A stretch of DNA of 64,000 bases from Leifsonia sp. NPDC080035 (GCF_040050925.1 NZ_CP157390.1:2604001-2668000); one strand, 5' to 3'; counted from the first letter of the stretch, positions 1 to 8,230 are shown. The notes: generated by a model not told the origin, from the sequence alone. A program made the numbers and translations.

Positions 1-913
1 AGGTGCTGAGCGGCGCCTGTGCGCCGAGCAGGCTGATGCCGACGAGGCCGGCGGTCAGCTGCACCGGCCACATGTTCGGCTTGCGCAGCACCCGCAGGTC
101 GATCGCGGGATCCTCCTGCCGCAGCTCCCAGCGGGCGAACGGGATGAACGCCAGCACGCCCAGCACGATCAGCGCCCACACCCACCAGGTGCCGACGCCG
201 TTGATGCGCAGGAACGTCAGCCCCGAGGTGATCAGCAGCAGCCCGAAGGTGAGCAGGATGAAGCCGATGCCGTCCAGGCGGCGGCCGGGCACCGGCTCCG
301 ACTCGGGCACCCCGAACAGGATCGCGAAGAAGACGAGCGTCACGGCCACCGCCGGCACCATCAGCGTGAGCGCCACATTCTCCGCGAACGCGGTGAACAG
401 CATCCCGGCGCCCACCGCCCCGAGGATCGCGCCGAACTCGAGCGCGACGACGAGCAGACCGGCGGCGCGGCGGGTGCGGGAGGCGGCGGTGCCGGTGCGG
501 CGGCCGCGGTCGAAGATGAGCGCCACCTCCAGCGGCAGCCAGACCACGTAGAAGCCCTGCAGCGCGAACGCGACGAGGTACGTCGTGAAGTCCTGCGAGA
601 ACGCGAGCGCCCACGTCGACAGCGCGGTGAGCAGCGTGGCGAGAAGCAGGATGCGCTTGTGGCCGAACATGTCGCCGAGCTTGGCGAGCACGGGCACGAC
701 CAGTGCGGAGAGCAGCAGCTGAGCGGCCTCGAACCAGTTGTAGTCCGCGTCGTGGATGCCCAGGTGCTTCACGATGTCCGAGATCAGCGGCACGTAGTAG
801 CCCTGCAGGATCCCGCTGGTCAGCTCGACGAGGGCCAACCACCCGATGAGTGCGGCCGTCGCGCCGATGGCTGTCGTCGTCCGGCGCTGGGCGACCGCCT
901 CTTTCGAAGTCAT
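1..913 (-). CDS. MFS transporter, N-terminal part (cut by left edge)
   Basis: This reading frame starts at ATG 913 and is open to base 1, so about 304 N-terminal residues are visible. It reads as a proton-driven major facilitator of the multidrug (DHA) type. Hydrophobic segments alternate with short loops, and the loop after the second one has LGDMFGHKR, the classic MFS motif A (GxLaDrxGrkr). A -10 box TAGCAT (920-925) lies exactly 6 nt before the ATG, suggesting a leaderless transcript divergent from the phosphoribosyltransferase at 956. The substrate cannot be told from this part. Confidence 0.85.
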   Translation of the reverse strand, partial: MTSKEAVAQRRTTTAIGATAALIGWLALVELTSGILQGYYVPLISDIVKHLGIHDADYNWFEAAQLLLSALVVPVLAKLGDMFGHKRILLLATLLTALSTWALAFSQDFTTYLVAFALQGFYVVWLPLEVALIFDRGRRTGTAASRTRRAAGLLVVALEFGAILGAVGAGMLFTAFAENVALTLMVPAVAVTLVFFAILFGVPESEPVPGRRLDGIGFILLTFGLLLITSGLTFLRINGVGTWWVWALIVLGVLAFIPFARWELRQEDPAIDLRVLRKPNMWPVQLTAGLVGISLLGAQAPLST

Positions 914-919
914 GCGCGG

Positions 920-925
920 ATGCTA
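920..925 (-). promoter_or_regulatory. -10 box of the MFS gene
   Basis: TAGCAT on the minus strand with a 6-nt spacer to ATG 913. No clear -35 was seen. The divergent promoter for 956 (TACGGT, 944-949) is less than 30 bp away. Confidence 0.5.
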
Positions 926-943
926 ACACCAGCCACGCCCTTG

Positions 944-949
944 TACGGT
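944..949 (+). promoter_or_regulatory. -10 box, leaderless promoter of the phosphoribosyltransferase
   Basis: TACGGT followed by 6 nt and GTG 956. It decides the start codon. Confidence 0.45.
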
Positions 950-955
950 AGATGC

Positions 956-1477
956 GTGGCCAGCGAAATCGACGATTCAGGTTCAGGCGTTCTCGCGGAG
1001 ACGGAGCGGGAGGTCCTGGGCTGGCTCGAGTTCGGCGATGCGGCCCGTCATCTCGCGGGAGAGGTGGTCGAGTCCGGGTTCGAACCCGACATGGTCGTCG
1101 CCATCGCCCGCGGTGGCCTGCTGCTGGCCGGCGCCATCTCCTACGCGCTCGGGATCAAGGCGTGCGGGGCGCTGAATGTCGAGTTCTACACCGGCGTCGA
1201 CACCCGCCTCCCGGAGCCGGTCGTGCTCCCGCCGATGCTCGACGCGGCCGCCTTGCAGGCCAAGCGCGTGCTCCTCGTCGACGACGTCTCCGACTCCGGC
1301 CGGACTCTCGCGATGGTGGTCGACCTGATCGGTGCATCCGGCGCCGACGTGCGCACCGTGTGCCTCTACTCGAAGCCGCGCACCGTGCTCGAGCCGGACT
1401 TCGTCTGGCGCCGCACCGACCGCTGGATCACCTTCCCCTGGTCGGCGCTGCCGCCGGTGACGGCGACGTCCCGCTGA
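956..1477 (+). CDS. phosphoribosyltransferase family protein
   Basis: A 173-residue type I phosphoribosyltransferase. The PRPP-binding loop is LLVDDVSDSGRT at residues 106-117: the hydrophobic strand, paired Asp and SGRT that hold the ribose-5-phosphate. These enzymes transfer phosphoribosyl groups to purine-like bases; some small actinobacterial members are annotated as hypoxanthine or xanthine transferases, but the base-specificity region is not decisive. I chose GTG 956 because TACGGT (944-949) ends 6 nt upstream, the leaderless arrangement seen throughout this window; longer frames would run into the divergent MFS gene. It ends 5 nt before the start of ung. Confidence 0.8.
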   Translation: MASEIDDSGSGVLAETEREVLGWLEFGDAARHLAGEVVESGFEPDMVVAIARGGLLLAGAISYALGIKACGALNVEFYTGVDTRLPEPVVLPPMLDAAALQAKRVLLVDDVSDSGRTLAMVVDLIGASGADVRTVCLYSKPRTVLEPDFVWRRTDRWITFPWSALPPVTATSR

Positions 1478-1482
1478 ACGCC

Positions 1483-2175
1483 GTGCCGAAGTCCCTGGCC
1501 GAGCTCTCCGCCGACGGGTCGATGGACCCGGGATGGGCGGATGCGCTCGCACCCGTCGCCGACCGGATCGCCGGGATGGGCGACTTCCTGCGCGCCGAGG
1601 TCGCCGCAGGTCGGCCGTACCTGCCGGCGGGACCGAACGTGCTGCGGGCGTTCCGGGCGCCGCTCGCCGACGTCCGGGTGCTCATCGTCGGCCAGGACCC
1701 GTATCCGACCCCGGGCCATCCGATCGGCCTCTCGTTCGCCGTCGAACGGGATGTGCGGCCGCTGCCGAGGAGCCTGCAGAACATCTACCGAGAGCTGCGC
1801 GACGACCTCGGGCACGTCCCGCCGCCGCACGGCGACCTGAGCGCCTGGTCGGACCACGGCGTCATGCTGCTGAACAGGGTGCTCACCGTGCAGCCCGGCG
1901 CGCCGGCGTCGCATCGCGGCAAGGGCTGGGAGCCGATCACCGAGCACGCCATCCGCGCGCTCGTCGCGCGCGACCGTCCCTTCGTGTCCATCCTCTGGGG
2001 CCGCGACGCCTCCACTCTGAAGCCGCTGCTCGGCGGCAACCCGGTGATCGAGTCCGCGCATCCGAGTCCGTTGTCGGCCTCGCGCGGGTTCTTCGGCTCC
2101 CGGCCGTTCTCGCGGGCGAACGCCATGCTGCAGCAGACCGGCCAGGAACCGGTCGACTGGTCGCTGGCTCCGTAA
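1483..2175 (+). CDS. ung: uracil-DNA glycosylase, family 1
   Basis: This enzyme excises uracil from DNA to start base-excision repair. The 230-residue frame has both family-1 signatures: the water-activating loop GQDPYPTPGHPIGLSF from residue 70, with the catalytic Asp at 72, and the DNA-intercalation loop HPSPLSASRGFFGSRPFS from residue 193, whose His stabilises the leaving uracil. The usual Tyr-His pair after GQDP is Tyr-Pro here, a variant I recall from other actinobacterial Ung proteins. Start GTG 1483 lies 5 nt after the stop of the preceding gene, so the two are probably co-translated. The length matches the family. Confidence 0.93.
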   Translation: MPKSLAELSADGSMDPGWADALAPVADRIAGMGDFLRAEVAAGRPYLPAGPNVLRAFRAPLADVRVLIVGQDPYPTPGHPIGLSFAVERDVRPLPRSLQNIYRELRDDLGHVPPPHGDLSAWSDHGVMLLNRVLTVQPGAPASHRGKGWEPITEHAIRALVARDRPFVSILWGRDASTLKPLLGGNPVIESAHPSPLSASRGFFGSRPFSRANAMLQQTGQEPVDWSLAP

Positions 2176-2197
2176 CGCCGTCGCAACACGGGCGACG

Positions 2198-2203
2198 TAG
2201 GCT
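2198..2203 (+). promoter_or_regulatory. -10 box before the acetyltransferase
   Basis: TAGGCT, 6-nt spacer (tgtgcc), then GTG 2210. Confidence 0.45.
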
Positions 2204-2209
2204 TGTGCC

Positions 2210-2788
2210 GTGCTGGAAGAGGAATACGAGACGCGCCGCGTCCTGCCGCGCCACCTGCGCAAGCAGGCGCCGGAGGAGGCCGCGTTCGAGTACAGCATCC
2301 GGGATGCCACGCTGCAGGATCTGCCCGACATCCGCGAGATCTACAACCACTACGTCGCCAACAGCACCGTGACCTTCGACGAGGACGCGATGACCCTGCG
2401 CGAGTGGAAGAGCAAGTTCGCCTACCTGCACAAGCTCGGGATGCCGTTCATCGTCGCCGTCTCGCCGAGCGGACAGATCCTCGGCTACGCGCTCGTCTCG
2501 CCGTGGAAGCAGAAGAAGGCCTACCGGTTCACCGTCGAGAACTCGATCTACCTCGGCGCCGCCTCCACGGGGAAGGGCCTCGGCCCGGTGCTGATGCAAG
2601 AGCTGATCGACCGGTCGAAGGCCGCGGGGCTCAAGGAGATGATCGCGGTCATCGCCGACAAGGGCGCGGAGGCGTCGATCAAGATGCACGAGAACTTCGG
2701 CTTCACCGAGATCGGCAGGATGGGCCGCGTCGGCTACAAGTTCGAGCGCTGGCTCGGCACGGTGCTGATGCAGAAGTCGCTCAAGTAG
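2210..2788 (+). CDS. GNAT N-acetyltransferase, phosphinothricin-acetyltransferase-like
   Basis: A 192-residue acetyl-CoA-dependent N-acetyltransferase. From about residue 29 the sequence follows the Pat/Bar/YncA subfamily: IRDATLQDLPDIREIYNHYV at the N-terminus of the fold, an acetyl-CoA loop around GAASTGKGLGPVLMQEL, and HENFGFTEIGRMGRVGYKF near the end. Family members acetylate phosphinothricin, methionine sulfoximine or related amino acids; the native substrate cannot be assigned. A charged extension of about 28 residues precedes the domain, supported by the leaderless GTG start 6 nt after TAGGCT. It stands alone between ung and the EXPERA-like gene. Confidence 0.82.
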   Translation: MLEEEYETRRVLPRHLRKQAPEEAAFEYSIRDATLQDLPDIREIYNHYVANSTVTFDEDAMTLREWKSKFAYLHKLGMPFIVAVSPSGQILGYALVSPWKQKKAYRFTVENSIYLGAASTGKGLGPVLMQELIDRSKAAGLKEMIAVIADKGAEASIKMHENFGFTEIGRMGRVGYKFERWLGTVLMQKSLK

Positions 2789-2820
2789 CGTCGCAGCCGC
2801 GATCGGCGGCGGGGCGGGTC

Positions 2821-2826
2821 TAGGCT
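2821..2826 (+). promoter_or_regulatory. -10 box before the EXPERA-like gene
   Basis: TAGGCT, 6-nt spacer (cgctcc), then GTG 2833. Confidence 0.45.
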
Positions 2827-2832
2827 CGCTCC

Positions 2833-3387
2833 GTGACCACCGTGACTTCCAAGGAGGGCCGGGTCGCCGATGCACCGACGGCGGCCGGGCGCGCGGCGAA
2901 CCTGCCGCTGCGCAAGCGCCCGATCGACATCTTCTTCATCGTGATGTTCTCGCTGTTCAGCCTCACCTGCATCATCAGCGACGCCATCCCCACGCTCGGC
3001 ATCCCGCAGACCGCGACGACGACGAACATCCTCGCCCAGTGGAACTACACGTACTCGTCGCAGTACGACCCGCTGTACATGCACGAGCCGCTCTGGCTGC
3101 GGTTCATCACCGGCACGAGCGCGTTCGTCTACCTGCCGTTCTACATCCTGCTGATCGTGTGCCTGGCGAAGGGCTTCAACTGGATCCAGCTGTTCTCGGT
3201 GATCTACGCCACCATGATCATCAGCCTGACGGCCATCCCGATCTTCGGCGTCGAGTTCTTCGGACCGGTGGGGGAGCGCACCCCGAACCCGCTGGTCTTC
3301 CTGCTCTACAACGGGCCGTATGTGCTGGTGCCGTTGCTCCTGCTCATCCGGATGCGAAAGCCCATGCCCTTCACCAGGAGGTTCTGA
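2833..3387 (+). CDS. four-helix membrane protein resembling EXPERA / TMEM97 (sigma-2 receptor)
   Basis: A 184-residue protein with a cytosolic-looking N-terminus and four hydrophobic segments near residues 33-53, 93-115, 120-142 and 156-173. The pattern RPIDIFF ... SDAIPTLG ... YDPLYMHEPLWLRF ... LPFYILL ... NGPYVLVPLLLLIRM matches my recollection of eukaryotic TMEM97/sigma-2 receptor (DPLLQEPPAWFKS, LPFF, YAPYLLIPFILLIFM), that is the EXPERA fold shared with sterol isomerase EBP and TM6SF. An acidic residue in helix 1 and the Glu of HEPLW would line the pocket in that fold. The bacterial role is unknown. The next gene starts 1 nt after its stop, so a two-gene operon is likely. Confidence 0.7.
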   Translation: MTTVTSKEGRVADAPTAAGRAANLPLRKRPIDIFFIVMFSLFSLTCIISDAIPTLGIPQTATTTNILAQWNYTYSSQYDPLYMHEPLWLRFITGTSAFVYLPFYILLIVCLAKGFNWIQLFSVIYATMIISLTAIPIFGVEFFGPVGERTPNPLVFLLYNGPYVLVPLLLLIRMRKPMPFTRRF

Positions 3388-3388
3388 C

Positions 3389-3607
3389 ATGCCGCTGCTC
3401 GAGGATCTGACCGTGTACGAGGACGGCGACGTCTTCTCGGTCTACGACCACTCGTTCGAGGAGGAACCGGGGCGGGGACGCAAGCTCGGCGAGATCGTGA
3501 AGCAGGGAGACGAGTACGTCCCCTCCGGCTTCGGGGCCGTGTACGAGCACCCGTCGCCGGCGCTGACGATCGACGACGCCGTCGCCGCGTTCGTCGGCTC
3601 GGCCTGA
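3389..3607 (+). CDS. hypothetical 72-residue protein
   Basis: A small acidic soluble protein starting at ATG 3389, immediately after the EXPERA-like gene, with the SD-like AGGAGG placed in the end of that gene. It has no signal peptide or membrane segment. Features are EDLTVYEDGDVFSVYDHSFEE near the start and a short C-terminal helix. I do not recognise the family. Tight coupling suggests it works with, or is expressed with, the membrane protein. Confidence 0.6.
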   Translation: MPLLEDLTVYEDGDVFSVYDHSFEEEPGRGRKLGEIVKQGDEYVPSGFGAVYEHPSPALTIDDAVAAFVGSA

Positions 3608-3655
3608 CGCCTGCTGCGGCGCGTTCCGGTGCGCCGGTGCGCCGGTGCGCCGGAC

Positions 3656-3991
3656 TCAGGCCGGGTGCCGGCCGCCGAGCTCCAGCAGCCCGACGCCGCC
3701 GATCAGCAGCACCAGCCCCAGGATCTGGACCCAGGTGAGCGACTCCTTGAAGAAGATCCAGGAGATGACGGCGATCACGGCGACGCCGACCGCCGACCAG
3801 ATCGCGTAGGCGACGCCGAGCGGCACCCCGCGGGAGAGCGACTGCGACAGCGCGAAGAACGACGCCAGATAGCCGACGACGACGATGACGAAGGCCCACC
3901 ACTTCGGGTTCTCGCCCGAGGTGAACTTGAGGAACGTGGTCGCGACGACCTCGGTCGCGATGGCGACGGCGAGGAACAGGTAGCCCACCAC
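3656..3991 (-). CDS. small multidrug resistance (SMR) efflux protein, EmrE/QacE type
   Basis: A 111-residue four-helix transporter of standard SMR length. The membrane-embedded catalytic Glu of helix 1 is in AVAIATEVVATTFLKF, followed by the typical helix-3 glycine motif in AYAIWSAVGVAVIAVISW. Such dimers exchange protons for quaternary ammonium compounds, guanidinium or polyamines; which one is open. The start is GTG 3991 or GTG 3988. It lies divergent to the VOC gene at 4025 and converges on the hypothetical gene ending at 3607. There is no second SMR gene next to it, so it should work as a homodimer. Confidence 0.9.
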   Translation of the reverse strand: MVGYLFLAVAIATEVVATTFLKFTSGENPKWWAFVIVVVGYLASFFALSQSLSRGVPLGVAYAIWSAVGVAVIAVISWIFFKESLTWVQILGLVLLIGGVGLLELGGRHPA

Positions 3992-4024
3992 AGCACAACG
4001 CTAGCGAGCGGAAGGAAACAGGGG

Positions 4025-4441
4025 ATGGACGACACGGCACGGGTGCGCCAGCTGCGCATCGTGGTGGAGGCGGAGGACTACGACGAGGCGCTAGCGTTCT
4101 TCCGCGACGCGCTCGGGATGCCGGAGCAGGAGAGCTACTCCGGCGACGGCGGGGCGAGGGTGGCGATCCTCGACGCAGGCCGGGCGACGCTCGAGATCGC
4201 GAACCCGCAGCAGAAAGCGATGATCGACGAGGTGGAGGTCGGCCGCCCGGTCGCCCCGCGCATCCGGCTCGCATTCGAGGTGGGCGACAGCAGGTCCGTC
4301 ACCGCGCGGCTGGTGGATGCGGGAGCCGAGCTGATCGCGCCTCCCACCGTCACCCCGTGGAACTCTCTCAACGCGCGGCTCCAGGCACCCGGTGAACTCC
4401 AGGTGACGGTGTTCCAGGAGCTGGATGAAGCGCCCCTATGA
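4025..4441 (+). CDS. VOC (glyoxalase/bleomycin-resistance) family protein
   Basis: A 138-residue single-module pair of beta-alpha-beta-beta-beta units: VRQLRIVVEAEDYDEALAFFRDALGM opens the first half and RIRLAFEVGDSRSVTARLVDAGAELI the second. The first metal His of glyoxalase I is not at its usual place in the opening strand (RIVVEA), so a binding protein or dioxygenase-like role is as likely as glyoxalase. Start ATG 4025 has gaaggaaa upstream. It is convergent with the ABC permease gene, with a hairpin between them. Confidence 0.75.
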   Translation: MDDTARVRQLRIVVEAEDYDEALAFFRDALGMPEQESYSGDGGARVAILDAGRATLEIANPQQKAMIDEVEVGRPVAPRIRLAFEVGDSRSVTARLVDAGAELIAPPTVTPWNSLNARLQAPGELQVTVFQELDEAPL

Positions 4442-4548
4442 GTTCGCTGCGGATCCCGCCCGGAGGTGTCGCCGCGGCCTAGCCTGAGGGCACGACATCG
4501 TCGGACGGGGCGGGGACCGCGCCGGCCGAGTGAGGCCGATGACCAATC

Positions 4549-4577
4549 GTGGCCGGGAGCGGAGCGCCCCCGGCCAC
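4549..4577. terminator. hairpin between convergent genes
   Basis: GTGGCCGGG (4549-4557) pairs perfectly with CCCGGCCAC (4569-4577) across an 11-nt loop, between the VOC gene (+) and the ABC permease gene (-). There is no clear U-tract on either side. Confidence 0.55.
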
Positions 4578-4606
4578 GTCCATGCCGGCCGTCGTCGGCC
4601 CGCTGT

Positions 4607-5374
4607 TCAGTTGCGCGGCGTCGCCCGTCCGAGCACCGCGTAGCCGGCCAGCCCCGCAAGCACCCCCGGGAGCAGCAGCCACGCGGCCACTCCGACCGGG
4701 CCGCTCGACGCGAACCACTCGCCGACCGCCGGCCAGCCGCCGGTGAAGGTGATGAGCGCGACGGCCCCCACGATCAGCAGCACGAGCGCGGCGCCCGCCA
4801 CGAGGATGCCGTTCATCCGCCAGCGCATGTAGAGGGAGGCGGAGAAGGAGCCGACGAGGAAGAATAACAGCATCCCGGCGAACACGATGAACAGCCGCCC
4901 GAAGAAGTTCTCGCCGGCGAAGTACACCGACGTGAACAGGTGGCCGCCGAGCCCCCAGCCGTTCGTCCACTCCTCGACGACCGAGAGCGCCGCGAAGCCG
5001 ATGGCGTAGCCCGCGGAGAGCAGCAGGAAGGTGAGCCCGGAGCCGAGCGAGAAGTCCCTGCGGGTCACGCTGTAGCCGAGGGCGAACGGGAAGGTCGCGG
5101 TGATCACCTGGATGCCGACCACCAGCATGTACACGAAGATGTAGAACCCGCCACCGCTCCACTGGGTGCCGTCCATGGCGTCGGCCCGATCGGCCGGTTC
5201 GGTCGCGCCCCAGATGATCCACCAGATCAGCCAGTTCACCAGCCAGATGAACGCCATGATCGAGATCGGCACCCAGATGGTCGTGTACTTGTTGACGAGG
5301 TTCAGTCTGACCACGCGCCAGACGCGCTGGGCGCCGGCGGGTTCGGCGATGAGGGTGGGGGATGCGGTCGTCAT
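4607..5374 (-). CDS. ABC transporter membrane subunit of the GntR-linked operon
   Basis: A 255-residue integral membrane protein with about six hydrophobic segments: after a basic N-terminus near 38-60, then 85-105, 118-140, 160-180, 193-215 and 225-247. It has no substrate-binding domain or EAA loop, which fits export-type permeases coupled to a single ATPase. Its ATG overlaps the ATPase stop by 4 nt, so it is translated with it. In related YtrABCDEF-type systems such pairs respond to cell-wall-active compounds; the role here is inferred. Confidence 0.75.
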   Translation of the reverse strand: MTTASPTLIAEPAGAQRVWRVVRLNLVNKYTTIWVPISIMAFIWLVNWLIWWIIWGATEPADRADAMDGTQWSGGGFYIFVYMLVVGIQVITATFPFALGYSVTRRDFSLGSGLTFLLLSAGYAIGFAALSVVEEWTNGWGLGGHLFTSVYFAGENFFGRLFIVFAGMLLFFLVGSFSASLYMRWRMNGILVAGAALVLLIVGAVALITFTGGWPAVGEWFASSGPVGVAAWLLLPGVLAGLAGYAVLGRATPRN

Positions 5375-6288
5375 GCGCTCTGCTCGAATTCTGTCTCTCG
5401 GACGTTGGTCTTGCGGACGATGAGCTGCTGCAGCGAGACCGGTGCGAGCTCGAGCCCGGCCGCGGCCGCCTCGGCGCGGCCGGACGGGCCGAGGCCGGAG
5501 ACGGTCACGGAGGCGAGGCCGCCGATCCCCTCCCTGTGCAGCACGTCGCGGTGGGCGACGAACGCGTCGACGGCTCCGCGCGGCCCCACCACGGTGGTGG
5601 CGGACGTGCGCAGCTCCTCGGCGTCGTCGTCGATGAGGATGCGGCCCTGGTCGATCACGATCACGTGCTCCAGCAGGTTCGCGACCTCGTCGATCAGGTG
5701 CGTGGAGAGGACGACCGTGCGCGGGTGCTCGGCGAAGTCCTCCAGCAGCCGGTCGTAGAACAGCTGGCGCGCGACGGCGTCCAGCCCGAGGTACGGCTCG
5801 TCGAAGAAGGTGAGCGGGGCGCGGGACGCCAGCCCGACGATCACGCCGACCGCGGAGAGCTGGCCGCGCGACAGCTTCTTCATGCGCCGGTTCAGCGGCA
5901 CCCGGAAGTCGTCGATGAGCTGCTCGGCGAACTCCGCATCCCAGTTCTCGAAGAACCAGGGCGCGCTGCGGAAGACGTGCTTGGGCTGGAAGTCCTCCGG
6001 GTAGCGCTGGCTCTCCTTGATGAAGCAGATGTTCTGGAGGACCCGCGCGTTCTCGGTGGGCTTCTCGCCGAAGACGCGGATGTCGCCGCCGGACGGGAAG
6101 TCCTGGCCGGTGATCAGCTGCATCAGCGTGGTCTTGCCCGCGCCGTTGCGGCCGAGCAGGCCGTGGATGCGTCCCGGCTTGATGGTGACGGTGACGTCGT
6201 CGATCGCGGTGAACGATCCGAACCGCTTGGTCAGGCCCGTGACCTGCACCGCGGGTGCGATGGAGGTGGGGGCGGGGGCGGCGCTCAT
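5371..6288 (-). CDS. ABC transporter ATP-binding protein
   Basis: A 305-residue ATPase with a complete nucleotide-binding domain: Walker A GRNGAGKT at 46-53, a somewhat unusual signature LSRGQ at 139-143 (LSGGQ in most families), Walker B LTFFDEP at 159-165 and H-loop His at 197 (LSTHLIDE). The last 90 or so residues form a separate C-terminal region. LSRGQ and the GntR partner place it in the YtrB-like group. Start ATG 6288 overlaps the regulator stop (ATGA), and its own stop overlaps the permease start. Confidence 0.88.
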   Translation of the reverse strand: MSAAPAPTSIAPAVQVTGLTKRFGSFTAIDDVTVTIKPGRIHGLLGRNGAGKTTLMQLITGQDFPSGGDIRVFGEKPTENARVLQNICFIKESQRYPEDFQPKHVFRSAPWFFENWDAEFAEQLIDDFRVPLNRRMKKLSRGQLSAVGVIVGLASRAPLTFFDEPYLGLDAVARQLFYDRLLEDFAEHPRTVVLSTHLIDEVANLLEHVIVIDQGRILIDDDAEELRTSATTVVGPRGAVDAFVAHRDVLHREGIGGLASVTVSGLGPSGRAEAAAAGLELAPVSLQQLIVRKTNVRETEFEQSA

Positions 6289-6647
6289 GCGCTCACTCCT
6301 TCCGTGTGGATCATCTGGGTCAGTTGGTCGGGGTCGATCCCGAGCTTCGCCGCTTCGGCGAGCAGGGGCTTGAGGTACTCGTCGCGGAACGCCTCGCGCC
6401 GCTTGGCGACCAGTCGCTCGCGTGCGCCGTCGGAGACGAACATTCCGATGCCTCGTTTCTTGTAGAGGATCCCGTCGTCGACGAGAAGATTGACGCCTTT
6501 GCCGGCCGTCGCCGGGTTGATGCGGTAGAACGCCGCGAACTCGTTCGTGGACGGCACCTGGCCCTCGGCGGGGTAGACCCCGTCGATGATGTCGTTCTCG
6601 ATCTGCTCGGCGATCTGGACGAAGATCGGTTTGCCTTCGTCGATCAT
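6285..6647 (-). CDS. GntR-family regulator, YtrA subfamily
   Basis: A 120-residue repressor made of an N-terminal winged helix (PIFVQIAEQIENDIIDGVYPAEGQVPSTNEFAAFYRINPATA is the typical GntR opening) and a short C-terminal helical part without a ligand domain, which defines the YtrA subfamily. It is first in a three-gene, fully overlapping operon with the ATPase and permease and probably represses it. A strong -35 and a small palindrome lie just upstream. Confidence 0.87.
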   Translation of the reverse strand: MIDEGKPIFVQIAEQIENDIIDGVYPAEGQVPSTNEFAAFYRINPATAGKGVNLLVDDGILYKKRGIGMFVSDGARERLVAKRREAFRDEYLKPLLAEAAKLGIDPDQLTQMIHTEGVSA

Positions 6648-6665
6648 CCAAGCCTCGTGGGTTCA

Positions 6666-6708
6666 TTACTCATGTAACTAACCAACCAGGCTGGTCGCAC
6701 TTTGTCAA
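6666..6708 (-). promoter_or_regulatory. promoter and candidate operator of the GntR/ABC operon
   Basis: On the minus strand TTGACA (6708-6703) is followed after 18 nt by TGGTTA (6684-6679). Just downstream the palindrome TTACTCATGTAA (6666-6677, arms TTAC/GTAA) and the partial repeat GGTTAGTTAC give a plausible autorepression site for the YtrA-type regulator. Confidence 0.5.
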
Positions 6709-6756
6709 GAGCCGTCGACCGCTCAGTGCCCGTCCGCGCCGGCGCAGCGGCGGCGA

Positions 6757-6762
6757 TAGCCT
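6757..6762 (+). promoter_or_regulatory. -10 box of the amidase gene
   Basis: TAGCCT with a 6-nt spacer to ATG 6769. Confidence 0.45.
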
Positions 6763-6768
6763 GGCGGT

Positions 6769-8196
6769 ATGGCGGACCTCCACGAGCTCACCGCGCTCGC
6801 CCTCTGGCAGGAACTGCAGAGCGGACGCGTCTCACCCCGCGAGCTGGCCTCGCACTACCTGGAGCGCATCGAGCGGCTGAACCCGCAGCTCGGCGCCTTC
6901 GTCACCGTGACCCCGGAACGCGCGCTCGAGCGGGCGGACGAGGTCGCCGCGACGGTGCCGCGCACGGCGACGCTCTGGGGTCTGCCGTCGGGCGACAAGG
7001 ACCTGTGGATGCGCGCCGGCGTCCCGACGGGATTCGGCTCGCGCGCGATGACCGGGTTCGTGCCGGACGCGTCCGACGAGATCGTCGAGACGCTCGACGC
7101 CGCCGGTGCCGTGAGCCTCGGCAAGACCAACGCGCCGGAGTTCGGCCTGCCCGCCTACACGGAGTCGCTGGCCGCCCCGCCCGCCCGCAACCCGTGGAAC
7201 CAGGAGCTCGGGTCCGGCGGGTCCAGCGGGGGAGCAGCGGTCGCCGTCGCGAGCGGGATGCTGCCCTTCGCGCCCGGCTCCGACGGCGGCGGCTCGGTGC
7301 GCATCCCCGCCGCGGCCTGCGGTCTGGTCGGGCTGAAGCCGTCGCGGGGGCTCGTCCCGGCCGGCAGCGGGATCGCGTCTCTCGGCGGCCTCGTCGTCGA
7401 CGGGCCGCTCGCCCGCACCACCGCCGACGCCGCCCTGCTCCTCGACGGCATGATCGCCCGCGTCGGCGGCCGCATCGACCACCACTACACGCTTCGCGCG
7501 CCCTACGACGACGACGGTCCCTTCCTCGGCACGGCGGTGCGCGGAGAGGGGCGCTTCCAGCTCGGCGTCATGACGACCTCGGCGTGGGACGACGCGTACG
7601 AGATCGTGATCGCCCCGGAGGCGCGGGCGGCGCTGGATGCCGCGGTCGAGGCGTTCACAGCGATGGGACACGGGATGGAGGAGACGGCGCTCACACCGGA
7701 CGAGACCTACGCGCCCGCGTTCCGGATCCTCTGGCAGGCGGGCGCGGCGCGCATCCCCGTCGAGGGCGACGCGCTCGAACTCGTCGAGCCGCTGACCTCG
7801 TGGCTGATCGCGCGCGGCCGCGAGATCGGAGCGCGCGAGCTCGGGGATGCGCTCGCCGCGCTCACCGCGTACGAGCGCTCCTTCATCCGGCAGCTGGCGT
7901 CCTTCGACGCCGTGCTCACCCCCGCTCTCGCGATGACCCCGCGGCCGGTCGGCTGGTACGACCAGGAGGACGGCGAGCACAACTTCGAGCAGCAGGTGCA
8001 GTACACGCCGTTCACCTCGATGCTGAACGTCACGGGTCTGCCCGCGATCGTGCTGCCGATCGCGCAGACCGCGGACGGCCTCCCGATGGGCGTCCAGCTC
8101 ATCGGCCGGCCCGGCGGCGAGCGGACACTGCTGTCACTGGCGGCGCAGCTCGAGCGCCGCGTCCGCTGGGACCTGCGCCGCCCGCCCGTCTGGTGA
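6769..8196 (+). CDS. amidase (amidase-signature family)
   Basis: A 475-residue hydrolase of the Ser-cisSer-Lys amidase family, which cleaves carbon-nitrogen bonds of amides. The triad is visible: Lys77 in SGDKDL, the cis-Ser in GSGGSSGGAA (149-157) and the nucleophile Ser176 in SDGGGSVRIP. The length is normal. It is a stand-alone gene rather than a GatA, since no gatB or gatC is nearby and the C-terminal part is shorter than GatA. The substrate is unknown. The leaderless start and a monocistronic layout suggest independent expression. Confidence 0.88.
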   Translation: MADLHELTALALWQELQSGRVSPRELASHYLERIERLNPQLGAFVTVTPERALERADEVAATVPRTATLWGLPSGDKDLWMRAGVPTGFGSRAMTGFVPDASDEIVETLDAAGAVSLGKTNAPEFGLPAYTESLAAPPARNPWNQELGSGGSSGGAAVAVASGMLPFAPGSDGGGSVRIPAAACGLVGLKPSRGLVPAGSGIASLGGLVVDGPLARTTADAALLLDGMIARVGGRIDHHYTLRAPYDDDGPFLGTAVRGEGRFQLGVMTTSAWDDAYEIVIAPEARAALDAAVEAFTAMGHGMEETALTPDETYAPAFRILWQAGAARIPVEGDALELVEPLTSWLIARGREIGARELGDALAALTAYERSFIRQLASFDAVLTPALAMTPRPVGWYDQEDGEHNFEQQVQYTPFTSMLNVTGLPAIVLPIAQTADGLPMGVQLIGRPGGERTLLSLAAQLERRVRWDLRRPPVW

Positions 8197-8230
8197 CGCG
8201 TCCGGTGATGCCAGGGGCGGCGCGGCCCGC

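Noticed and set aside
659..955. 99-residue N-terminal extension of the phosphoribosyltransferase
   Set aside because: It would overlap the divergent MFS gene almost completely; GTG 956 has a correctly placed -10 box.
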